Shown in pieces: positions 39,789 through 47,160 of a DNA stretch of 47,160 nt. The stretch lies in IMG/VR virus record IMGVR_UViG_3300037071_007186, positions 1-47,160 of that record; one strand, 5' to 3'. The position numbers were made by a program, and so were the translations under genes. This DNA is from a virus. The notes below the pieces were generated by a model. It was not told where the DNA came from. It saw only the letters and a list, made by a program, of their open reading frames with translations, and did not search any database. Position 1 is the first letter of the stretch, and each line of letters opens with the position of its first letter.

Positions 39789-41575
39789 GCATGTTCCTCC
39801 AAAATCTTGTTTAGACGTTCGAGAACTGAAATGAATAATTCGAACCGCGCTTTGATGATTCGCAGTTTCTTAGGCAAGTCTTCGGTGTACTGCGAACTAA
39901 ATGACCACCACTTGTTTTCGAGTTCGAAGAACTCTCGAGCGCAGCATTGAACAACGAACGAAATAAAGAGAGTTTCAGTTACAAAGCGAAAGTTAAAAAG
40001 GAACATCAAAACTTCATATCGATCCGTATCAACTTGATCGCCTTGCTTCAAAAGTTCTTCAGTTTCAACTAGCCCGTCTTTTGCAGTCTCTAACCAGCTT
40101 GCTAAATTCTTCTTTAAATCCTTGTGTTCCCAAAGACGTGAATAACTGGCCTTAGGAGGAACGGGTTTTGCCGTTTCCAGAACGGGCAAATTCTCCGTCG
40201 CATCCGCCAAAGAATGATAGGGAACGCCTTCAATCTTCAAACCAATCGCAGAGCAATTAATGAAGATGATTGTCTGACCAAGTAAAGCCATCTCTTCAGA
40301 CAACTCTTTGATCCATTGATAATAAGTAATGTTAGTCATTGCTGGCTCACCTAGATTGTTGAGAGCTGGCAATGAAGGTGCGTGACCGCGTTTAGTTTCA
40401 AACTCCTCAAGAGGAAGCGGAGTTGACCACTCAGGATAGCCAGTGCCAGAGCAATGAGAACGATAGAGATTCTCGCCAACTTTCTCGTAAGAGCTATCAA
40501 GTCCAACAAGCAAGACTTTGCGACAGCCCATATAGCCAGCTAGACGAATACCAAGATGAGACGCAGAACCGCCACATTTCAGGATTCCTTTTGGATAGCT
40601 TTTTTCAAAGTAAGCAAAGAAGGAATAGTTTCGATAAACCAAACGAATCGTGCCTGGGAATGCTTCAAGCACTTCAGGATGTACCACTGGAAAAGCAATA
40701 AGCTCTGCTCCACTGTCAGTCGTTCCTTCAAAGAACGGCTTTTGATAATCATTTAGTCTTTCAATTGAAGCGACGTAATCAACTCGAATACCTGCATTAA
40801 CTAACGGCTTGTAAGCAGCATCTGCACAGATCAAAACAACCTTATCGTTAATTTTCTTAATGGCTTCTAGGTTCTGATCAACTGACGCGCCAGCTCCAAC
40901 AATCAAAGCTGTCTTGCCAAGATAGGCATTTTTCAAATCCAAAATGCCTGGACATTTTTTGACAAATTCGCGGTTCATCATGGTGGCTTCTAGACCCTGA
41001 AGAGAGTCAGCCGCATTGCCGTGATTATGCATCACATGGTGGACGGTCTCATTGTAGATAGCTGGAACAACGCCGTAGTAATCTTCAAAGCCTTTCGATG
41101 AAAGAGCATCGACAGTCAAAGCTTGAGCATTGCGCATCAAGCTCGTCACACCTTCAGGCCGTAAGGCCATAAACAGATTCGGTTTAACAGTCTCAACCGT
41201 CTCGCATAAGAACCATTCAGTTTTTGGGAACATGATGACCTGAGTTAGATCAGCGCTCTGAAACATCCAGGCAAGGAAGGCTGGGTTCTGCTCAAAAAAG
41301 AAAACCTTAAAGTTCTCTTGCTGAACAGTTTGATCGTTTAAGATCTTCGGAATAAAAAGAGGTGAGCCAATCCCACAAACCAAAAGCACTCTCATAGGAG
41401 GTTGAGAAGGGGCTGGAGGTAGTTCGATATCCTCTAAAGGAGGAGCTGAGGTTACTTCTGCTCGCAAGATTGGCTCAAGACGGGCCTGTTCATGGGGGTA
41501 CCGATAGAACAAGGCCTTCAAATTGTTTTCTAGAACTTTGTTAATATGATGCTTAGGTAGAATCAATTCACTCAT
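39785..41575 (-). CDS. Maf/DUF115 (MptE-like) glycosyltransferase-like protein
   Basis: A 596-residue protein of the motility-associated-factor family. The nucleotide-sugar-like core reads ALIVGAGASVDQN, then CADAAYKPLVNAGIRVDYVA and GGSASHLGIRLAGYMGCRKV, LLVGLDSSY. Maf proteins add pseudaminic or legionaminic acid to flagellin in several Gram-negative bacteria; the wider DUF115 group also includes 6-hydroxymethylpterin pyrophosphokinases. Full length. Close to PseH- and PseB-like genes, which favours a glycan role, but flagellin as acceptor is not shown. Confidence 0.75.
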   Translation of the reverse strand: MSELILPKHHINKVLENNLKALFYRYPHEQARLEPILRAEVTSAPPLEDIELPPAPSQPPMRVLLVCGIGSPLFIPKILNDQTVQQENFKVFFFEQNPAFLAWMFQSADLTQVIMFPKTEWFLCETVETVKPNLFMALRPEGVTSLMRNAQALTVDALSSKGFEDYYGVVPAIYNETVHHVMHNHGNAADSLQGLEATMMNREFVKKCPGILDLKNAYLGKTALIVGAGASVDQNLEAIKKINDKVVLICADAAYKPLVNAGIRVDYVASIERLNDYQKPFFEGTTDSGAELIAFPVVHPEVLEAFPGTIRLVYRNYSFFAYFEKSYPKGILKCGGSASHLGIRLAGYMGCRKVLLVGLDSSYEKVGENLYRSHCSGTGYPEWSTPLPLEEFETKRGHAPSLPALNNLGEPAMTNITYYQWIKELSEEMALLGQTIIFINCSAIGLKIEGVPYHSLADATENLPVLETAKPVPPKASYSRLWEHKDLKKNLASWLETAKDGLVETEELLKQGDQVDTDRYEVLMFLFNFRFVTETLFISFVVQCCAREFFELENKWWSFSSQYTEDLPKKLRIIKARFELFISVLERLNKILEEHA

Positions 41576-42363
41576 TAGTGCCCCACTCTCAACGATTCTC
41601 GCTTTTCAGCTGTTAAAAGATTCACTCGTCCAACGTGCTCCGCACCACATCCGCTGCATGAATAGCGTTGATATTTACCAACACTGCGATACGTGCTCCC
41701 ATTTTTAATCATTTTTGTGCTACCGCAATTACAGCGAAACTGAAGTTCATCAGTGTAGGCGTGAAAGTTAATCGATGAATCCCAAGGCTGAAGTTTGTGA
41801 TAGAGCTCTTCTAAAGAGAGAACGTCGTACTTGTTGTAGCGTTCCATTTCTTTCCACGCTTTGAGATTGCCCTTTAAGCATTCGTTCCAAAGTTGATGGC
41901 CTGGAAACTTAGTATGCTTAAGCTTGCGATACTTAGTACAAAGCTTGTCAGTCATGTACTCAAGCTTGTTGCTCGTGAAAGCAAACTTCCTAGATGCAAT
42001 TTGCTTAGTATCGATGTGTTTGAATGAGCTAGGAGGTTTAAATCCCTGAAGAATAAAACGGGCATTCAACTTCTTAACGTCGAAAGCTTTGCCGTTTTGC
42101 GTAATGACAATATCGGCTTCATCAAGAAGCTTCCAAATGCCTTTTAGAATCTTGCGATCATCTTCAACGTTCTTAGCGCGACGTTGATCCATGTACATCG
42201 TCTTAGATGCGGGATCGCCAAGCCATTTAGCAGCCCAAGCGAGAACGTGCCAATCAGACTGGATTTGATTGAGACCGACATTATTCTCCCAAAGACCCCA
42301 AACGTGTCCAAGGATAGGCGCTGTCTCAATATCGAAAATTAAAACTTTAGGTTTATTGCTCAC
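41575..42363 (-). CDS. DnaQ-like 3'-5' exonuclease with C-terminal zinc ribbon
   Basis: A 262-residue protein. The RNase H-like exonuclease has FDIET near residues 10-14, GKAFDVKKLNARF and YNKYDVLSLEEL. The C-terminal 60 residues carry CNCGS and CSGCG, a zinc ribbon of the transposase-associated type. GTG 42363 overlaps the preceding stop and has GGAGAG upstream. It is separate from the exonuclease domain of the phage Pol A, so it may process other ends. Confidence 0.78.
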   Translation of the reverse strand: MSNKPKVLIFDIETAPILGHVWGLWENNVGLNQIQSDWHVLAWAAKWLGDPASKTMYMDQRRAKNVEDDRKILKGIWKLLDEADIVITQNGKAFDVKKLNARFILQGFKPPSSFKHIDTKQIASRKFAFTSNKLEYMTDKLCTKYRKLKHTKFPGHQLWNECLKGNLKAWKEMERYNKYDVLSLEELYHKLQPWDSSINFHAYTDELQFRCNCGSTKMIKNGSTYRSVGKYQRYSCSGCGAEHVGRVNLLTAEKRESLRVGH

Positions 42364-43310
42364 AAACTCTCCACCAAACTCTTTAACTCTGCTTGCGTTA
42401 GCCATTCTTCGTTCGAATCAGATGAGTAACGAAACCCATCTCTCATCGGATAGCCGACATGACTTTTCTGACCTGCTAACTGGAACGGTGCTTTGATAAT
42501 AAATCGATCAATCTGATCTAAAACAAACTGACTCTCATCTTCTGTGATTAAAACTTCATGCAACTTCTCACCTGGTTGTTTGCCAATGATTTGAAAAGCA
42601 GCTTCGGGAGCAATTGCTCTAGCTACATCAACCACTTTCATCGAAGGAATCTTAGGAATGAAAACTTCCCCGCCTTCCATGTCTTCAATCGCTTTAGCTA
42701 CAAATTGAACGGCTTCGGGAAGAGTAATGAAAAAGCGAGTCATCTCTTCATCAGTAATCGTTATAATTCGGCTTTCTTTTTGCTTTTTGAATAGCGGGAT
42801 AATAGAACCACGAGAGCCGAGAACATTCCCATAGCGAGCAGCGCTTACTTTCGTTCTTCCACTGAAATACTGATTCGCTTGAACGGCGATCTTCTCTGCG
42901 CAAAGTTTTGTAGCGCCGTAGAGATTAGCTGGATTAACAGCCTTATCAGATGAGATGACCATGACCTTAGGAACGCCAGCTTTAATAGCCGCACTAACGA
43001 CGTTCTGAGTGCCGAGAATGTTGGTCTTGATTGCTTCAAACGGATTGTACTCGCAAGCATCTACTCTCTTCATCGCAGCGGCATGGATGACCAAATCAAT
43101 TCCATCCATTGCCTGCTCAAGACGGGCTTCATCTCTTACATCGCCAACTAAGAAGCGAAGTCGCTTGTCGTTAAACTTCGCTTTCATCTCGCTTTGCTTC
43201 AGCTCATCTCGGCTGAAGATGCGAACCACTTCGGCATAGTTTGTCGTCAAAGCATAATCGACAAAGGCATTGCCGAACGAGCCTGTGCCACCTGTGATTA
43301 GAATTCTCAT
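42360..43310 (-). CDS. PseB/LegB-type UDP-GlcNAc 4,6-dehydratase
   Basis: A 316-residue short-chain dehydrogenase/reductase. NAD site GGTGSFG (residues 7-13), active-site SSDKAVNPANLYGATK with YxxxK, and the sugar-binding MTRFFITL typical of the PseB/FlaA1 inverting dehydratases. These convert UDP-GlcNAc to a 4-keto-6-deoxy sugar, first step toward pseudaminic or legionaminic acid. Length is normal. The partner aminotransferase (PseC) is not in the phage. Confidence 0.82.
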   Translation of the reverse strand: MRILITGGTGSFGNAFVDYALTTNYAEVVRIFSRDELKQSEMKAKFNDKRLRFLVGDVRDEARLEQAMDGIDLVIHAAAMKRVDACEYNPFEAIKTNILGTQNVVSAAIKAGVPKVMVISSDKAVNPANLYGATKLCAEKIAVQANQYFSGRTKVSAARYGNVLGSRGSIIPLFKKQKESRIITITDEEMTRFFITLPEAVQFVAKAIEDMEGGEVFIPKIPSMKVVDVARAIAPEAAFQIIGKQPGEKLHEVLITEDESQFVLDQIDRFIIKAPFQLAGQKSHVGYPMRDGFRYSSDSNEEWLTQAELKSLVESL

Positions 43311-43768
43311 TTGCTTAACTCCTTAAGCAGAGCTTTAACTTCTTTTGCTTTATCGAGTTCTTTGGCGAGATCCATTGCAGCTTCTAGCTCGCTCTCGTAA
43401 ATCTCCATCAAGCGGCGAGGCAATCTGCCTGTGTCTTCAAGCTGCTCACGCAAATCTAAAACGAGTTCTAACTTATCAGCGACCTTGCCTAATTTCTTTT
43501 CAGATGCGGCCTCAAAGGAGGGTCTCATCGCTTCGTATTTTTCTAAGCCTTGAAGATCTTTTTTAACTGGAGAAGGAACATCGCCCGTAATTGACTCTTC
43601 AATATCATGGAGCATGGCTGGCAGAATTTCTTTGCCGCCAAGAAAGGCATAGATCGCAGCAACTCTAAATGAATGCTCAGCAACACTCTTCGGCACTTGC
43701 AAACGATGAGTCTGAAAGCGGCGAATGTTGTGGAGGTTAAGAGCGAGTTTGAGTTGCTCTTTAGTCAA
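43307..43768 (-). CDS. HD-domain 5'-deoxynucleotidase (YfbR-like)
   Basis: A 153-residue HD hydrolase: SVAEHSFRVA (H32), LHDIEESITGD (H54/D55). YfbR-like enzymes dephosphorylate dNMPs, balancing dTMP supply together with the phage thymidylate kinase. TTG 43768 has AAGGAG 8 bases before. Overlaps RuvC by 8 bases. Confidence 0.8.
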   Translation of the reverse strand: MTKEQLKLALNLHNIRRFQTHRLQVPKSVAEHSFRVAAIYAFLGGKEILPAMLHDIEESITGDVPSPVKKDLQGLEKYEAMRPSFEAASEKKLGKVADKLELVLDLREQLEDTGRLPRRLMEIYESELEAAMDLAKELDKAKEVKALLKELSK

Positions 43769-44228
43769 CGAGCTTCTCCTTAGCAAAATGAGTCAGTCCA
43801 ATTGCAACTGCATCAGTCTCGTCAAAGGCCTCACGTCTAATAGCTTCAGCAAGAATTTCTTGCTCATGTTGGAACTGAAGTTTCTCACCGGAAGCTAGGG
43901 CAACTTCCAACTTATCTAACGAGCCAGATCCCAAAGATTTTTTAACAGTCAGAGGATGATAGAAATAGACATGACCGTTCGTTACCTTCTCAATCATTCC
44001 GAGAAGTCTCTGCATTCCATTGTTGTTCTTGCCCTTTAAGAAAGGCTCTTCGGAAACAACTGCGTCAGCATCAACAATGAACGGCGCTAACTGAAATGCG
44101 ATATCGAGACGGCGAAAGAGTGGGGTCTTAGCATTCGAGATCAAAGTTCTGGTTTCAATAAGAACGCCGTTATTAAATCGTGCTATACCGCATTTATTCG
44201 AAGCGGGATCGATTGCTAGAATTCTCAT
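43761..44228 (-). CDS. ruvC: RuvC-like Holliday-junction resolvase
   Basis: A 155-residue resolvase: LAIDPASNKCGIA with D7, SEEPF with E60/E61, DETDAVAIGL with D136 and D139; all four acidic positions present. It would clear branched DNA before packaging. Length close to cellular RuvC (about 170). Confidence 0.88.
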   Translation of the reverse strand: MRILAIDPASNKCGIARFNNGVLIETRTLISNAKTPLFRRLDIAFQLAPFIVDADAVVSEEPFLKGKNNNGMQRLLGMIEKVTNGHVYFYHPLTVKKSLGSGSLDKLEVALASGEKLQFQHEQEILAEAIRREAFDETDAVAIGLTHFAKEKLVD

Positions 44229-44443
44229 TTAACTTCAATCCAATCTGATTCGAAAGTAGCTGTAGGAATGCTAATCGTTTCGATAGCTAATTGTTTGGAT
44301 GAGCCCATAGGAAACGGGCTTGGATGGTCAAAGGTTCCTAACTGATTAACCCAAAGAATCTTTAAGACTTTTACGTCCTGAGAGACGGAAAGATCTTCGA
44401 TTACTTCAGCGGCAACATCACGCATTAAACGGTGTTTAATCAT
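44225..44443 (-). CDS. Hypothetical protein
   Basis: A 72-residue protein from ATG 44443 (TGATG overlap). Mixed strand/helix, no recognised family. Coupled to RuvC by 4 bases. Confidence 0.6.
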   Translation of the reverse strand: MIKHRLMRDVAAEVIEDLSVSQDVKVLKILWVNQLGTFDHPSPFPMGSSKQLAIETISIPTATFESDWIEVK

Positions 44444-44634
44444 CACTTGATATCGCTCCAGATTCGATAGATCAGAACGACAACTAAGGCGCTTAATAAC
44501 AGAAGAAACGAAACTTCTAGGGTATCAATAATCATAGGATAAAAATCTATTGGCTTTTCGGTTCGCTGCAGTTCAAACGTGTCGGCCCGCTTCTTAAAAC
44601 GGCCCCAACTTTCGGTGCTGTTATTTGCTGCCAT
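44443..44634 (-). CDS. Small membrane protein
   Basis: A 63-residue protein with a charged N-terminal part and one C-terminal membrane segment (TLEVSFLLLLSALVVVLIYR). ATG 44634 with GGTGGAG upstream is preferred to the ATG 15 codons earlier. Role unknown. Confidence 0.6.
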   Translation of the reverse strand: MAANNSTESWGRFKKRADTFELQRTEKPIDFYPMIIDTLEVSFLLLLSALVVVLIYRIWSDIK

Positions 44635-44830
44635 CACTCCACCAATAATTGCTGTCCCCAGAATAATTGTTGGCCGCATTCGCGCCGTTCACTTCAAAAT
44701 TACTTCTTGAAATAACGCGGTCAGCTACAGCTCCACAATCACACAGAACAGCGTCGGATCGTTCATTGACACTAAACAACTCTTGTTTAGTATTCTTACA
44801 AGACGGGCACTCGTATTCGTAAATCGGCAT
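44621..44830 (-). CDS. FmdB-like zinc-ribbon protein
   Basis: A 69-residue protein: MPIYEYECPSCKNTKQELFS and VLCDCGA, the zinc ribbon 8/FmdB signature with CxxC and CxC. Phage versions are common; partner unknown. The tail is Asn/Ser-rich. Confidence 0.78.
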   Translation of the reverse strand: MPIYEYECPSCKNTKQELFSVNERSDAVLCDCGAVADRVISRSNFEVNGANAANNYSGDSNYWWSDGSK

Positions 44831-44834
44831 GATT

Positions 44835-45149
44835 CTATTCAGCTTCTTTGTTTAAAAATGTTTGCAGTTCTTGATCTTGGAAGATCTCGGCAAGGCCTTC
44901 GAAAGCATTACAAACGGCTTCCTCATGCTTGGTTTTCAAAATATTGCTAAGACCTGAGACATTCAGAAGGGCGTGAGTAATCTCGTGAAACAAGACTCGG
45001 CGAGCCTGTTCTTGAGAAAGGGAGGAACTTAAATAAATCGTGTCGTTATAGAAGAGACCGAGTACATCATTCTCATCGGTCATCTGAGCCAGTTCGCGGT
45101 CAGACACATAGCGAACTTGGATTTTTCTCCCTAAGATCCTCAACTCCAC
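44835..45149 (-). CDS. Small HExxH metallopeptidase-like protein
   Basis: A 104-residue protein with FHEITHALL (HExxH) at the centre and a downstream conserved-looking E in KTKHEEAVCNAFEGLAEIF. This resembles the ImmA/IrrE-like group, which can cleave repressors. GTG 45149 falls at the expected transcription start, so the mRNA is leaderless or the start is later. Confidence 0.65.
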   Translation of the reverse strand: MELRILGRKIQVRYVSDRELAQMTDENDVLGLFYNDTIYLSSSLSQEQARRVLFHEITHALLNVSGLSNILKTKHEEAVCNAFEGLAEIFQDQELQTFLNKEAE

Positions 45150-45155
45150 ATCTCT

Positions 45156-45184
45156 ATCTTAACCTAAACTGACAGTTATGTCAA
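45156..45184 (-). promoter_or_regulatory. Leftward promoter with operator dyad
   Basis: TTGACA (45179-45184), 17 bases, TAAGAT (45156-45161). TGACA-GTTA-TGTCA (45170-45183) is identical to the 37102 site. It overlaps the stop of DNA polymerase A and fires into the HExxH gene and the genes after it. Confidence 0.75.
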
Positions 45185-47028
45185 GGCTTCTCCCAGACGG
45201 GGCCAATGTGGTATTCAACAGCTAATGGGACTGACAACTTAAGTTCTTTTTCTAAATTGATTGTCATCTCAGGAATGATGACTTCTTTAGTGAGCAGTTC
45301 AGCTTCGTCTGCATTTAATTCAAGGACAACTTCATCGTGAATCAGCATGCGGTAGGTGTAATCAATTCCCAACGCTTTCAGTGCAGGTTCAACTCTAGCA
45401 ATCTGGCTATAGATGACGAGATCAGACGCGGAACCTTGAACCAACGTGTTCAACCCCTTCATGTATATTTCGTCATTCGATGGGAGACTGAACGGCCGTC
45501 CCAAAAGGTTGAAACTGACTTTACCATTGGCAAGATCGCGATCAAGTTTGGCTCTAAGTGTTTTAACACCCGAGAAGTCGTTTCGATAGTCTTCGATAAA
45601 CTGTTTGCAAGTACTGACTGAATAATCTCTTCCAAGTTCTTTGCGCAAAACCTCTTGAAGCTTACGCGCTCCAGTTCCATAGAAGATAGAAAGTCCTGCC
45701 GTCTTTGAAACGTCTCGCTCTTTCGGGAACTTCTTTTTGAGCTCTTTGACGGGACAGTCGATCTTGAGAAGTTTCTGCGCAATGATTGAGTACGGGTCGA
45801 TCCCCTCTTTGAAGGCATTGATCAGTTCCTTTTCTTTCGCGAGATGCGCGATGAGCCTGACTTCGATTTGCGAGTAGTCAATTGTAACAAGAGATCTCTC
45901 AGCTTTGGCAGTGATATAAGAACGTATTGATCCTCTAGGGATTTGCTGAAGGTTTGGTGAGCTACTAGATAATCTACCCGTCCTAGTGCCACCAACGTTA
46001 TAGCTTGCATGAACGCCACCATCGATCGAGCAATTGTCCAGCAACGCAGGGATGCACGTTGATACAAGTTTCTCAAGTTCGCGATAGAGAAGGAGGACAC
46101 GGGCCGTGCGATTCTTCGGAGCGAGATCCCTAAGCATAGCTTCGTTAGTCGTTTCTTTATCTTCGCGCTCATTGCGGATATCGAGCCCGTAATAATCTCG
46201 AAGCAACCACTTAAGCTGTTCAGAGCTGTTCCAATTGAAAGGCTCAAGCCGACTAACAGCGGCGCTTTCGAGAAGAGCATATCGTCTGAGACACTTTGTT
46301 TGATCTTTTGATTTCGTTTTCGCTTTTTCATACATCTCCCTATAATTAGTACTGACGTTACGAACTTGTAGCTCGTGGTAAGTTTTGATGGCTGGTTGAG
46401 CAATCTTCTGAAGATAGCCAAGAACGCGGTCTCGTTGTTTAGTCTTGAGCTCGCGGTAGTGAGCTAAGCCTTTTTGATTGATGTGAACGCCATTGAATTC
46501 TAACTCGGCACAAAAACGAGTAGCTGGCATCAGCCACTTATGTACGAAATCCCAGCCATCTTTACTCAAGGATTTCTGTATGTAAAAAAACAGGTCGTAA
46601 GTAACTTTGCAGTCTTTCAGACAGTAGTGAGCAACTTCCTCTATTGCGTAGCCAGCCATGTTTTCGCGATCAAGCTTCCAAGCGCTAAGCCCAAGAAGAG
46701 CCATGCCAAGATTCTGGAGAGAGAGTGCATGTTTTTCACCTTGGACCGGAACTGGGGCAGGAGAAAGGATAGAAGCCAAAGACCGCGTGTCGTAACTAAA
46801 GCGCTCGCGGATATCGCAACCAACACGACGTAAGAAATTGATATCGAACGAACCCCGATGACATATAAATCTTGCACTTGGATTTTCCTTTAGCCAATTT
46901 TCAAAATCAGCCAGATCAGTAAAAAAGGTAGAGAAAGAAGGACGATAGATGCCAATACCAAGAATGCGATCCTTAAAGCTATCAAGACCAGTAGTTTCGA
47001 TATCGAGACTGTAGAGTTGATCACTCAT
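45181..47028 (-). CDS. polA: DNA polymerase A (Pol I-type, with 3'-5' exonuclease)
   Basis: A 615-residue family A polymerase. Proofreading domain: LDIETTG (D9, E11) and HYCLKDC (YxxxD). Polymerase motifs A DYSQIEVRLIAH (D384), B RDVSKTAGLSIFYG (R438, K442) and C MLIHDEVVLE (H564-E566). The 5'-nuclease domain of bacterial Pol I is absent, as in most phages. ATG overlaps the upstream stop (ATGA), so it is cotranscribed with the MBL gene. Confidence 0.95.
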   Translation of the reverse strand: MSDQLYSLDIETTGLDSFKDRILGIGIYRPSFSTFFTDLADFENWLKENPSARFICHRGSFDINFLRRVGCDIRERFSYDTRSLASILSPAPVPVQGEKHALSLQNLGMALLGLSAWKLDRENMAGYAIEEVAHYCLKDCKVTYDLFFYIQKSLSKDGWDFVHKWLMPATRFCAELEFNGVHINQKGLAHYRELKTKQRDRVLGYLQKIAQPAIKTYHELQVRNVSTNYREMYEKAKTKSKDQTKCLRRYALLESAAVSRLEPFNWNSSEQLKWLLRDYYGLDIRNEREDKETTNEAMLRDLAPKNRTARVLLLYRELEKLVSTCIPALLDNCSIDGGVHASYNVGGTRTGRLSSSSPNLQQIPRGSIRSYITAKAERSLVTIDYSQIEVRLIAHLAKEKELINAFKEGIDPYSIIAQKLLKIDCPVKELKKKFPKERDVSKTAGLSIFYGTGARKLQEVLRKELGRDYSVSTCKQFIEDYRNDFSGVKTLRAKLDRDLANGKVSFNLLGRPFSLPSNDEIYMKGLNTLVQGSASDLVIYSQIARVEPALKALGIDYTYRMLIHDEVVLELNADEAELLTKEVIIPEMTINLEKELKLSVPLAVEYHIGPVWEKP

Positions 47029-47160
47029 TTAACTCCTCGTGGAAGATGGAAAAAACACATCATTGTTGAGATGTCGGGATTATAAATGTTTGGGTTACGG
47101 TCAAAGTCGATGTGGCAACCCACTTCAGCTAGATTCCAGTGACTCTTGCCTACCAGTCCC
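47025..47160 (-). CDS. 3' end of the CMAH-like MBL gene (second copy)
   Basis: The C-terminal codons of the MBL gene, ending TGA at 47025-47027. It continues as positions 126 to 1 of the window. The last three bases (ccc, 47158-47160) do not match the left copy and break the frame identity. Confidence 0.85.
   Translation of the reverse strand, partial: GLVGKSHWNLAEVGCHIDFDRNPNIYNPDISTMMCFFHLPRGVK
47032..47157. repeat. Terminal direct repeat, right copy
   Basis: Identical to 1-126; see the left copy. Confidence 0.9.

Noticed and set aside
1-47160. Naming a host genus
   Set aside because: Lipoproteins and spanins point to a Gram-negative host, but nothing read here fixes a genus.

Overview
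The window is a complete, probably circular genome of a temperate tailed phage, most likely a short-tailed (podovirus-type) virus. The first 126 bases recur at 47032-47157, and one gene (a metallo-beta-lactamase-fold protein) runs from 1148 leftward through position 1 and ends at 47025, so the two ends join. The host is probably a Gram-negative bacterium: the phage carries overlapping inner-/outer-membrane spanin-type genes and several lipoprotein signal peptides. I cannot name the genus. The integrase lies beside the 3' half of a tRNA-Pro(UGG) gene, so the prophage probably sits in the host tRNA-Pro gene.

Layout. (1) 1-9118, leftward: the 3' part of a CMP-sialate-hydroxylase-like MBL gene, a structured non-coding stretch (1149-1601), then a tightly overlapping early operon: GroES-like protein, tyrosine recombinase, thymidylate kinase, possible OB-fold protein, Cas4/RecB-like nuclease, a Tad2/DUF2829-like protein, an Ala-rich hexanucleotide-repeat protein and small unknowns. 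(2) 9119-9711: a divergent regulatory region with stacked hairpins and an iteron-like AT-rich repeat block, the best origin candidate. (3) 9712-12037, rightward: small genes and a T7 gp4-type primase-helicase. (4) 12056-14807, leftward: an IS3 OrfA-like HTH protein, a secreted HELGH metallopeptidase lipoprotein, a YfiM-like protein and a chain of tiny coupled genes of 24 to 53 codons. (5) 14850-15472: a second divergent region. (6) 15473-35249, rightward late genes: terminase, portal, scaffold, decoration, capsid, adaptor, beta-propeller tail protein, fibres, DNA-injection proteins, holin, spanins and M15 endolysin. (7) 35246-47028, mostly leftward: two ribbon-helix-helix proteins, a solo BRCT domain, a NeuB-like synthase, attP, integrase and excisionase, PseH-like acetyltransferase, Maf/DUF115 glycosyltransferase-like protein, DnaQ-like exonuclease, PseB-like dehydratase, HD nucleotidase, RuvC, zinc ribbon, a small HExxH protein and DNA polymerase A.

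Together the early genes make a near self-sufficient DNA replication and nucleotide set (Pol A, primase-helicase, RuvC, exonucleases, dTMP kinase, 5'-nucleotidase). The most unusual content is a scattered set of five nonulosonic-acid (sialic/pseudaminic/legionaminic acid)-type genes mixed with replication genes, which could alter host surface glycans. The early promoters share one architecture (TTGACA, 17 bases, TAnnnT), and four or five carry a TGACA-N4/5-TGTCA dyad over the -35, which looks like a phage-wide operator set. Four late intergenic gaps share a different TGGTAWAMT element. All functions are assigned by reading motifs; no database search was possible.
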